A stretch of 64,000 nucleotides of DNA from Rhodococcus sp. HNM0569 (GTDB taxonomy: Bacteria; Actinomycetota; Actinomycetes; Mycobacteriales; Mycobacteriaceae). Made by a program: the position numbers and the translations under genes. The notes under the pieces are model-generated. The model saw only the letters and a program-made list of their open reading frames with translations. It was not told the DNA's origin and ran no database searches. This document shows positions 21,340 to 28,900 of this stretch, piece after piece (the first letter of the stretch is position 1; every line of letters begins with the position of its first letter). The DNA lies in the NCBI RefSeq assembly GCF_012726205.1, contig NZ_JAASAE010000010.1, forward strand, positions 1-64,000, written 5' to 3'.

Positions 21340-21952
21340 CACGGTGCGCGTCCTCGTCGCGAGCCGCAATCCCAAGAAGCTCCGCGAGTTGCGGCGCGTG
21401 CTCGCGTCGGCGGGCGTCGACGGCATCGACCTCGTGGGGCTCGACGAGCTGCCGCCGTTCCCCGAGACCCCCGAGACCGGTGCAACCTTCGAAGAGAACG
21501 CGATCGTCAAGGCACGGGACGGGGCGCGCGAGACGGGCCTGCCGTGTGTCGCCGACGACTCGGGCATCGAGGTCGACGCCCTCAACGGAATGCCCGGCGT
21601 GCTGTCGGCACGCTGGTCCGGCGTGCACGGTGACGACGACGCGAACACCGCATTGCTGCTCGCGCAGCTGTCCGACGTGCCGGACGAGCGCCGTGGAGCC
21701 GGCTTCGTGTCGGCATGCGCGCTGGCCCTTCCGGACGGCCGCGAATGGATCGTGCGCGGCGAATGGCGCGGGGCGATCGCGCGGGCGAAGACCGGCGACC
21801 ACGGATTCGGCTACGACCCCGTGTTCCGGCCCGAGGGTGAAGAGCGCTCGGCCGCCGAGCTCACCCCGGACGAGAAGGACGCGTCGTCGCATCGTGGCCG
21901 CGCGCTCGAGCAGCTCGTGCCCGCTCTCGCGGAACTCGCCGCCGCGCGCTGA
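21329..21952 (+). CDS. rdgB: Non-canonical purine NTP pyrophosphatase RdgB/HAM1
   Basis: Encodes 207 residues. RdgB hydrolyses dITP, ITP and XTP to monophosphates, cleaning the nucleotide pool. '[14 protein letters not shown]' holds the substrate-binding Asn-x-Lys, '[11 protein letters not shown]' and '[18 protein letters not shown]' the metal-binding acids, and 'GFGYDPVF' the base pocket. The GTG start lies within rph. An ATG-free N-terminus V-S-G-N is typical for overlapping actinobacterial rdgB. Confidence 0.96.
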   Translation: MSGNTVRVLVASRNPKKLRELRRVLASAGVDGIDLVGLDELPPFPETPETGATFEENAIVKARDGARETGLPCVADDSGIEVDALNGMPGVLSARWSGVHGDDDANTALLLAQLSDVPDERRGAGFVSACALALPDGREWIVRGEWRGAIARAKTGDHGFGYDPVFRPEGEERSAAELTPDEKDASSHRGRALEQLVPALAELAAAR

Positions 21953-21965
21953 CGCTCGCGCGGGT

Positions 21966-22343
21966 TCACACGCCGAAGTCGCGCTTGACCTGCTGGGTGC
22001 GCCAGTGCTCGACCACGAAGCTCAGGAACGGGATCGTGCCTGCCAGTAGCGTGCCGACGGTGCGGCCGACGGGCCAGCGGACCTTGACGGCGAGGTCGAG
22101 CGTGATCAAGAGGTACACGAAGTACACCCAGCCGTGGACGACGGCGATCCAGGTCGGCAGGTCCTCGACGCCGAAGATGTACTTCGCGACCATCTCGGCG
22201 GTGAGCACGAGCAGCCACAGACCCGTGGCGTAGGCCAGCACGCGATAGCGCACCAGCGCCGAGCCGATCTTCTTGCGCTGGGTGGGGTCGACCGACCCGG
22301 TGGTCTGCTCGCCGGGGGTCTGCGCGGCGGGTTCGGCGCTCAC
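21966..22343 (-). CDS. DUF3817 integral membrane protein
   Basis: Encodes 125 residues. It has a hydrophilic N-terminus, then three or four hydrophobic segments ('VLAYATGLWLLVLTAEMVAKY', 'WVYFVYLLITLDLAVKV', 'TLLAGTIPFLSFVVEHW'). It matches the Rv1342c type. The start overlaps the end of the upstream small membrane protein gene by four bases (ATGA), so the two are a pair. It converges on rdgB with a 13-base gap. Function is unknown. Confidence 0.85.
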   Translation of the reverse strand: MSAEPAAQTPGEQTTGSVDPTQRKKIGSALVRYRVLAYATGLWLLVLTAEMVAKYIFGVEDLPTWIAVVHGWVYFVYLLITLDLAVKVRWPVGRTVGTLLAGTIPFLSFVVEHWRTQQVKRDFGV

Positions 22344-22735
22344 TCGGTTCTCCTGTCGGCATCGCGAGCGGCGAGCTCGGCGAGATAGTGGTTGTACTCA
22401 CGGCGGGTTCCGGCATCGGAATCGTCGTCCTCGTCGTCCACGGCGACGGGCCGCGGCGGGAGGAGATCGTGCGGGATCTCGCGTAGGGGCTCGTCCGGCG
22501 CGGGGGTGTCGGGACGCTCGGCCGCACCGGACTCGAGCTGCACGAACCGCCGGTACGCGTACACGAGGAAGGCCGCGAACAGCGGCCACTGGAAGGCGTA
22601 CCCGAGGTTCTGGCCGTTGCCGTCCGCGCTCTCGAAGCGCAACCATTGCCACCAGCCGAGCGCGAGGCAGCCGACCGCGCCGACGACGACGAACACGATC
22701 AGCGCGACGCGATTGTGCTTCTGCTTCCCGGACAC
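22340..22735 (-). CDS. Small conserved membrane protein (Rv1343c/LprD type)
   Basis: Encodes 131 residues with two transmembrane helices. The first is 'VALIVFVVVGAVGCLALGWW'; the second is in 'QWPLFAAFLVYAYRRFV'. Between them is the conserved 'RFESADGNGQNLGYAFQWP'. An acidic, proline-rich tail follows. A weak lipobox-like A-V-G-C is present, as in the M. tuberculosis protein annotated LprD, but lipidation is doubtful. The GTG at 22735 is chosen because the upstream frame runs through the tRNA gene. It is coupled to the DUF3817 gene. Function is unknown. Confidence 0.75.
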   Translation of the reverse strand: MSGKQKHNRVALIVFVVVGAVGCLALGWWQWLRFESADGNGQNLGYAFQWPLFAAFLVYAYRRFVQLESGAAERPDTPAPDEPLREIPHDLLPPRPVAVDDEDDDSDAGTRREYNHYLAELAARDADRRTE

Positions 22736-22846
22736 GCTCTCGACGGTACCCGAATCGGACGCGTGCCCTGGTAGCGGCCTTGCCCGCCTGATGGGGGTGA
22801 GGGGCAGCCATTCCTGATGTGCTGACACGCGGGACGACCGACTTGT

Positions 22847-22932
22847 TGGTGCGCGAGGGGGGACTCGAACCCCCACGTCCAAAGGACACCAGGACCTAAA
22901 CCTGGCGCGGCTGCCAATTACGCCACTCGCGC
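22847..22932 (-). tRNA. tRNA-Leu (anticodon UAG)
   Basis: Read on the minus strand, GCGCGAG pairs with CTCGCGC as the acceptor stem. The anticodon arm CCAGG-TTTAGGT-CCTGG exposes TAG. A long variable arm (TGTCC...GGACG region) is typical of a class II leucine tRNA. The T-arm is GGGGGTTCGAGTCCCCC, and A73 plus CCA are encoded (22847-22850). Confidence 0.96.
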
Positions 22933-23014
22933 GCGCAGGACAGAGTACGGCATCGCTTTCGCGGCGACCGCGCGCGCCGTACCCTGTCCCGATCCGCTCG
23001 GTGTGCAGCGGTGG

Positions 23015-23278
23015 TCAGCGGCGTCCGGTGACGAGCTTGACGACGAACAGCAGAATCACGGCGCCGAGCAGGCATGTGAAGAAGCTGAACCACAGTCCGC
23101 CACCCTCGACGTCGACGTCGAACAGCGACAGGACCCATCCGCCGAGCAGACCACCCACGACACCGACGACGACATTGGCGAGGATGCCCATCTGCTTGTC
23201 GGTGCCCATCAGCTTGCTGCCGATCCAGCCGGCGAGGCCGCCGATGACGATCCACCCGATGATCCCGAGAGTCAGCAC
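23015..23278 (-). CDS. GlsB/YeaQ/YmgE-family small membrane protein
   Basis: Encodes 87 residues with three hydrophobic segments and glycine-rich motifs 'GGLAGWIGSKLMGTDKQMG' and 'VGVVGGLLGGWVL', the hallmark of the transglycosylase-associated (GlsB/YeaQ) family. The GTG at 23278 has AAAGGAAGG at five bases; the longer frame would add 26 non-membrane residues. It sits alone between tRNA-Leu and the whiB leader. Relatives are stress-induced membrane proteins of unclear function. Confidence 0.87.
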   Translation of the reverse strand: MLTLGIIGWIVIGGLAGWIGSKLMGTDKQMGILANVVVGVVGGLLGGWVLSLFDVDVEGGGLWFSFFTCLLGAVILLFVVKLVTGRR

Positions 23279-23816
23279 AGTGCCCTTCCTTTCGTGAGCC
23301 GAAGGTCGGCCTTTCGTTCGGAACGCTACAACAGAAATCTGACTCTGGCGGAACACATAAGTTCATGCTGCGAGTGTGGCTACTTTTCTGGGTTCGGTGA
23401 ATGATTCGGCAGACTCGTGCGGGAGATGCGGTGCGCTCCCGGCGTCGGTGATGCCACGTCGATGCGCGGTGGACACCACGATGCAATCCGTTGGTAACCC
23501 ATGTGAACTGGCAATTTCGATCTTCCCGACGCCTTCGCCCGATCTCGGTGCCGCGGCTCGCCCGGCATGCGCCGCCGCCTCCACTCCCTGTGGTAGCTCG
23601 GCGAGCGGATTCACCTGGGGCGATGCCCCACTGTCGAAGTGTCCGGTCGTGGTTCGAATTTATCTGCGTTGACAGACATAGATTTTGTTGTAAGGTTCGA
23701 GGAGTCAAAGTTGCTCGTCTCGATGCGTCAGCCGGTTCTTTGCCGGGCGAGGTGTCGAGCATGAACGTCGCGTGGCAGATGTGTCCGCCACGCGATGCGA
23801 TCGGAAAGGGGATCTC
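23279..23816. other. Gap between the GlsB-like gene and the whiB leader ORF
   Basis: This 538-bp stretch has lower GC than its surroundings. It contains the upstream region of the leftward GlsB-like gene and, at 23669-23696, a good sigma-A type promoter for the rightward whiB unit. Frames of 83-98 codons are open on both strands (23363-23614 and 23376-23672). They lack a ribosome-binding site and familiar composition, so I do not call them genes. Confidence 0.6.
23669..23696 (+). promoter_or_regulatory. Sigma-A-like promoter of the whiB leader
   Basis: TTGACA at 23669-23674 is followed after 16 bases by TAAGGT at 23691-23696. Transcription would begin near 23703, giving a leader of about 350 bases before the whiB ATG that includes the small ORF at 23817-23966. 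Confidence 0.6.
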
Positions 23817-23966
23817 GTGGAGCACCGTCACTCCCGTTCTGCCGGAGGGGTTTCCACCGTGCGTGGCACATCGCAGTTCGACACGGACGAAATTCGCCGG
23901 CGCATCGCGCAGATGTACGCCGACCGGAACGGCGACGGGCTCGCAGGAGCCGCCTCGGCTGCGTGA
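23817..23966 (+). CDS. Small 49-residue protein upstream of whiB
   Basis: A GTG at 23817 preceded by GGAAAGGGG opens a 49-residue frame. Its second half, 'FDTDEIRRRIAQMYADRN' followed by 'GDGLAGAASAA', looks like a helix with a flexible tail, and codon use (GC-rich third positions) fits real coding. It lies on the same strand, 91 bases before the whiB start and after the -35/-10 promoter at 23669. It could be an independent small protein or a leader ORF that controls whiB translation or read-through. I recognise no family. Confidence 0.55.
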   Translation: MEHRHSRSAGGVSTVRGTSQFDTDEIRRRIAQMYADRNGDGLAGAASAA

Positions 23967-24057
23967 GCCCGACGGGGCTCCCCCGAAGGCGTCCGATCGG
24001 TCGCGACGCCGCGAAAATCCGAACAGCCACGACATCCCGAAAGCAAGGAGAGACACG

Positions 24058-24372
24058 ATGACGATGCCTCGACCCAAGCTCGTTCCCCTCGGCGACATCT
24101 GGGAATGGCAACAGCACGGCAAGTGTCAGGGAATGGATTCGGCGGTGTTCTTCCCGCCGACGGGTGAGCGTGGCAAGGCGCGGGCCGACCGCGAGCGCGC
24201 GGCCAAGCAGATCTGTTTCTCGTGCCCGGTGGTCGCGCAATGCCGTAGGCATGCGCTCGAGGTCCAGGAACCGTTCGGTGTGTGGGGCGGTATGGGCGAG
24301 TCGGAACGGATCGCGATCCTGCGCCGCCGCAGGCGTGACCGTTCGGCCGGTGCCGTCGAGCCCGCCGCGTGA
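24058..24372 (+). CDS. WhiB-family iron-sulfur transcription regulator (WhiB3-like)
   Basis: Encodes 104 residues. The four cluster cysteines are Cys23, Cys53, Cys56 and Cys62 (C-x29-C-x2-C-x5-C), followed by the signature 'GVWGGM' turn and a basic tail 'RRRRRDR'. The N-terminal 'GDIWEWQQHGKCQGMDSAVFF' and 'TGERGKARADRE' blocks are closest to WhiB3 among the mycobacterial paralogues. There is no AT-hook like that of WhiB7. ATG at 24058 follows AAGGAG at a normal distance. WhiB proteins sense redox or NO through the 4Fe-4S cluster and act with the principal sigma factor. Target genes cannot be read here. Confidence 0.9.
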   Translation: MTMPRPKLVPLGDIWEWQQHGKCQGMDSAVFFPPTGERGKARADRERAAKQICFSCPVVAQCRRHALEVQEPFGVWGGMGESERIAILRRRRRDRSAGAVEPAA

Positions 24373-24621
24373 CGTGCGTACCGCCGGCCGCTCGGTCGGA
24401 CGGGCACAAAAACTGTGACCCACCGGGCATATTTGGTTCGCGCGACGACACGGGGAAGGATGTCGGCCCGGGTGCAGATCTGCGCCGCCGACAAGAAGGT
24501 CCGGGCCGCGGCGAGGGTGTGCGAGTGTCGTACGATGTGGCAGCCGAAGACTGCAGTGACCAGCACGGTCGCTGTCCCGTCGAGGCGTTGCCGCGAACTC
24601 CGGCAACTCTTCCAGGAAGAG

Positions 24622-25059
24622 ATGGACGCCATGCCGCGTAAGCAGGAACACACCAACGTCTACGCCGATGCGCTCACTGCGCTCGAAACGGCTGCGCATC
24701 GCCCGGCTTCGGTGGTCAACGTCGCCGACGACTACGCGATCCGCGTGGACTTCGAATTCAGCCGCCACCTGCTCGCGACCAACACCGGCTCGGGGCTCGC
24801 GGACGATCCGTCGCTGATCGACGACTGGACGGTCGGCATCTATCAGGACGGACCCGACGGCCCGGTGCTGCTCGCTCAGGCGAAGGGCCGATGGCTCGTC
24901 GACGCGTACGACGCGACGGTCGCCGAACTCGTGCGTCAGGGTGTGTGGACCGGTGGCGATGCGGGTATAGCCGGCTCGGCGGCCGAGGTCGTGTCCGGCG
25001 AGCCGTTGCTGGCCACCGTCGTCGTGCCCGACTCGGCGGAGGGAGAATCGGCGCAGTGA
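24622..25059 (+). CDS. Conserved-looking hypothetical protein
   Basis: Encodes 145 residues (or 142 from the ATG at 24631). I recognise no family. The protein is acidic and soluble. Its central block 'DDYAIRVDFEFSRHLLATNT' leads to 'DDWTVGIYQDGPDGPVLLAQAKGRWLVDAYDA', which reads as a beta-rich domain followed by a helix. AGGAAGAG precedes the starts. The frame stays open for 69 codons upstream, but that part has atypical composition and no ribosome-binding site. It lies between whiB and merR on the same strand with gaps of 249 and 136 bases. Confidence 0.65.
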   Translation: MDAMPRKQEHTNVYADALTALETAAHRPASVVNVADDYAIRVDFEFSRHLLATNTGSGLADDPSLIDDWTVGIYQDGPDGPVLLAQAKGRWLVDAYDATVAELVRQGVWTGGDAGIAGSAAEVVSGEPLLATVVVPDSAEGESAQ

Positions 25060-25124
25060 CGGAACCGTTGACCGGACGGGGCGGCCGGCCGCAGAGAACC
25101 TGCCTTTCCCGCAACACATTAGAT

Positions 25125-25138
25125 GCACCGTCGGGTGC
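25125..25138. promoter_or_regulatory. Dyad in the merR upstream region
   Basis: GCACC-GTCG-GGTGC is a perfect 5-bp dyad with a 4-base loop, followed immediately by TAGTGT (25139-25144), a plausible -10. MerR-type regulators bind dyads between -35 and -10, so this may be an autoregulatory operator. Confidence 0.35.
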
Positions 25139-25195
25139 TAGTGTGAAAGTCGTAGAGGGCTCGCGTACGCGCAGCCGAGAATCGAGGAGGTCGGT

Positions 25196-25543
25196 GTGAA
25201 CTCGCCAGCGTCGTCCACACCTTCGTCGCGAGGGGTGTACGGCATCTCGGTCACGGCCGAGTTGTCGGGCATCGGCCCGCAGACTCTGCGGCTCTACGAG
25301 CGTCGAGGCCTGCTCACCCCTACTCGCACCGGCGGCGGCACCCGGCGATACAGCCAGGACGATCTCGAGCGTCTCGCCCGCATCTCCCAGTTGATCGAAC
25401 TCGGCGTCAATCTCACCGGCATCCGCGAGATCCTGACTCTCGAGGAGCAACGCGCGACGCTCGAGCAACAGAACGCCGATCTGCTCTCCCGCGCCACCGA
25501 CGCCGAGGCGCAACTCGACAAGCTCCGCGGGGCGCCCGCCTAG
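25196..25543 (+). CDS. MerR-family regulator (HspR-like)
   Basis: Encodes 115 residues. The winged helix-turn-helix 'GISVTAELSGIGPQTLRLYERRGLLTP' continues with 'GGGTRRYSQDDLERLARISQLIE', very similar in arrangement to the heat-shock repressor HspR. A coiled-coil C-terminus of about 35 residues follows ('LEEQRATLEQQNADLLSRAT'). No cysteine or metal ligand is seen, so a metal or redox role is unlikely. The GTG at 25196 has GAGGAGG five bases upstream. No dnaK-grpE-dnaJ operon adjoins it, unlike true hspR. Confidence 0.82.
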   Translation: MNSPASSTPSSRGVYGISVTAELSGIGPQTLRLYERRGLLTPTRTGGGTRRYSQDDLERLARISQLIELGVNLTGIREILTLEEQRATLEQQNADLLSRATDAEAQLDKLRGAPA

Positions 25544-25577
25544 CCGGCATCGCCCTCTCCGTTCGGAACCTTCACGG

Positions 25578-25606
25578 AAGCCCGTGCACTGTGCGTGCGC
25601 GGGCTT
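25578..25606 (+). terminator. Hairpin terminator after merR
   Basis: AAGCCCGTGCA and TGCGCGGGCTT form a stem of 11 positions with one mismatch and a 7-base loop, ending in a short T-rich TTTCT. It lies 34 bases after the merR stop and separates it from the fas promoter region. Confidence 0.65.
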
Positions 25607-25947
25607 TCTGCATCGGACGGCCATGTCGAAGCAGGTAACGAAATCATAACGATAAACGTGAGGCTTTCCTCGCGTTCGAGTCGTGTCGCGCGACGCCGAG
25701 GCCAGCGCGTTTCCGGGTTACCGAACGGTCACATAACACCCTGAGCTGTGCGGTGGGTCACCGAAATGCGCGCATTTGCGGCGCGGCCGCGCGACAAACG
25801 TGAGGACTCCCTCATGATTCTGTGGAACTCTTGGTGACGCTCATCGCACGCGATGTGCGCGAACGCCCTCGTCGGTCCGCCGGCATCGACGATCGGGCGG
25901 TGCGTGTTCGTGCGTGTTTCTACCGGCGACCACGAGAGGACCCCTAC
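25607..25947 (+). promoter_or_regulatory. Upstream region of fas
   Basis: This 341-bp non-coding stretch contains a 10-bp direct repeat, AAACGTGAGG, at 25654-25663 and 25796-25805. Each copy is followed by a CCTC or CCCTC that could pair back. It also holds a 14-bp perfect palindrome AAATGCGCGCATTT at 25764-25777 and a GC palindrome GCGCGGCCGCGC near 25781. No strong -35/-10 pair stands out. The repeats are candidate operators for the fatty-acid synthase, but none is verified. Confidence 0.5.
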
Positions 25948-28900
25948 GTGACGATCGACGACGCCTACCCCGAATCGACCCGCGCCCAGAGCCACGGCGA
26001 CCTGCGAGGAAGTGCGAACGACTGCGTCGATCACCCGCTTCTCGACCGCATGCGCGACGGTGAGTCGTACGCGCTGGCGTTCGCGGGCCAGGGTGCCGAG
26101 TGGCTGCCCCCGCTCGGTGAGCTGATGCGCGACTTCTCGCTCGAGCCGGACCTGACCGCTCTGGTGGGCGACGCCGAGCGGTTGCTCGGGCCGGTCGCGG
26201 CGGAACTGCGCATGGCCCGTGCGAGCGGATTCGACCCGATCGGGTGGGTTCTCGATCGCGACCTGGCCGGCGACGACGGCATGTCGGACGGTGACGAGCA
26301 GGACGGGGAGTCCCTGTCGGCGGCGGGCGCCGGTCCAGAGCGTGCCGCGACCCTCGCGTCCGCCGCGGTGTCCTTCCCCGGTGTGCTGCTCGCGCAGCTG
26401 GCCGCGGTGCGCGCGCTGACGTCGTCGGGCCTCGACCACCGCGCCGCGCCGCCTGCCGCCGTCGTGGGCCACTCGCAAGGACTGCTCGCGGTCGAGTCGG
26501 TCCGCGCGCAGGGCGCACGCGATGCGCAGCTGCTTGCGCTCGCGCAGCTGGTCGGTGCCGCTGCCACGCTCACCGGCCGTCGCCGCGGACTCGTGTCGCA
26601 GGCGGACGCGTCACCGATGATCGCGGTCTCCGGCGTCGACCCCGAGCGGCTGCGCGCGATCGCCGCCGAGCTGGACACCGACATCGCCGCCGATCGTGTC
26701 GCGGTGTCGATCCGCAACGGACGCAGGCGTTCCGTGGTCGTCGGCCGCCCCGAACGGCTCGCGGAGTTCGTCGAGCGGCTCGACCGGATCGCCGCCCGCG
26801 AAGCGCACGAGCGGGATACGAAGGCTCGCGGCGGGGCGGTGTTCGCGCCCGTCGTCGAGTCCCTGCCCGTCGAGGTCGGCTTCCACCATCCGGTGATGGA
26901 CGAGGCGGTCGAGCTCACCGTCGCATGGGCCGAGCGGTGCGGCATCGAGGCGTCCACCGACCTCGTCCGCGCCGTGCTCGTCGACCCGGTCGACTGGGTT
27001 GCCGACACCGAGCACGCGATCGGCGCCGGGGCCCGGTGGATCCTCGACCTCGGTCCCGGCGATCTACTCACTCGGATGACCCGCGGTGTCGCGCGGCCGC
27101 ACGGCGTCGGCATCGTCGCTGCCGCCACGCGGGACGGCTTCGATCAGCTCACGCGTCCGGGCGGCGAACCGAGTGTGCCGACGGCATGGCGCGAGTTCGC
27201 ACCGCGCGCGGTCACACTGCCCGACGGTCGCAGCGCCGTCGAGACCGCCTTCACGCGGCTCACCGGCCGCTCGCCCATCCTGCTCGCGGGCATGACGCCC
27301 ACCACGGTCGACGCCAAGATCGTCGCTGCCGCGGCGAATGCGGGCCACTGGGCCGAGCTCGCCGGTGGCGGCCAGGTCACCGAAGACATCTTCGCGGCGC
27401 GCATCGAGGAACTCGGTGCGCTGCTCGAGCCCGGGCGCGCCGTGCAGTTCAACTCGCTGTTCCTCGACCCGTACCTGTGGAAGCTGCAGCTCGGCGGCAA
27501 GCGGCTGGTCCAGCGCGCTCGCGCCGCGGGCGCGCCTCTCGACGGTGTCGTCGTCACGGCAGGCATCCCCGAGCTCGACGAGGCCGTCGCGCTGATCGAG
27601 GAACTGCACGAGGTCGGTATCGCGCACGTCGCGTTCAAGCCCGGCACGGTCGCGCAGATCCGTTCCGTCGTGCGGATCGCCGACGCGGTGCCCGATCGTG
27701 CGATCGTCGTTCACATCGAAGGCGGCCGCGCAGGCGGCCACCACTCGTGGGAAGACCTCGACGATCTGCTGCTCGACACCTACGGCGAACTGCGCGAGCA
27801 GCCGAACCTCGTGGTGTGCGTCGGCGGCGGGATCGGCACGCCCGAGCGCGCGAGCGACTACCTCACCGGCCGCTGGTCCGAACAGCACGGATTCCCGGCG
27901 ATGCCGGTCGACGGCATCCTCGTGGGTACCGCGGCGATGGCGACCCGCGAGGCGACGACGAGTCCGCAGGTCAAGCAACTGCTCGTCGACACACCCGGCA
28001 CCGAACGGTGGGTGGGGGCCGGCACCGCGTCGCACGGAATGGCCTCGGGCCGAAGCCAACTCGGTGCCGACATCCACGAGATCGACAACGCCGCGTCGCG
28101 CACCGGGCGCCTGCTCGACGAGGTCGCGGGAGACGAGGACGCCGTCGCGGCCCGTCGCGGCGAGATCGTCGACGCGCTGGCCCGCACCGCGAAGCCGTAC
28201 TTCGGCGACCTGGCCACGATGACCTACGAGCAATGGTTGCGCCGGTACCTCGAGCTCGCCGTCGGCATCGACGCGGCACGCGAGTTCGACTGCGGCAGCG
28301 AGTTCGGCGACGCCGTCCGCGATGCCACGACGAGCCCGTGGCTCGACGTCTCGTGGCGCGACCGTTTCCAGAAGATGCTGCAGCGCACCGAGGCACGCCT
28401 GCACCCGTGCACGCGCGGCCCGATTCCGACGCGCTTCGCGGACGCAGAGACTCTCGAGCACCCGGAAGCGGCGATGTGCACCCTCGCGGCCGCCTACGAG
28501 GACTTCGCCACCGCCACAATGCACCCCGCGGACGTGTCGTTCTTCGTCTCGCTGTGCCGCACACCCGGCAAGCCGGTCAACTTCGTGCCCGTCGTCGACA
28601 AGGACGTGCGCCGCTGGTGGCGCTCGGATTCGCTGTGGCAGGCGCACGACCCGCGCTACGACGCCGACCAGGTGTGCGTCATTCCGGGCACGGTCGCGGT
28701 CGCGGGCATCACCCGTGTCGACGAGCCCGTCGGTGACCTGCTCGACCGCTTCGAGCTCGCGACCTACGAGCGTCTCGTGGCCGACGGCGCCGATTCCGTC
28801 ACGGTTCCCGCGCGTCGTCGCCGCAGCGCCGATGCGGGTTCCGGTGTCTCGCCGGTCGTGTCGTCGATCCTGGCGGCGCCCGACGTGCATTGGGCCGGAC

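Noticed and set aside
23363-23672. Two opposed frames of 83 and 98 codons in the gap before whiB
   Set aside because: No ribosome-binding site, coding composition or recognisable motif; the gap carries the whiB promoter.
24415-24621. Upstream extension of the 145-residue hypothetical gene
   Set aside because: The 69 extra codons have atypical composition and no start signal; AGGAAGAG points to 24622 or 24631.
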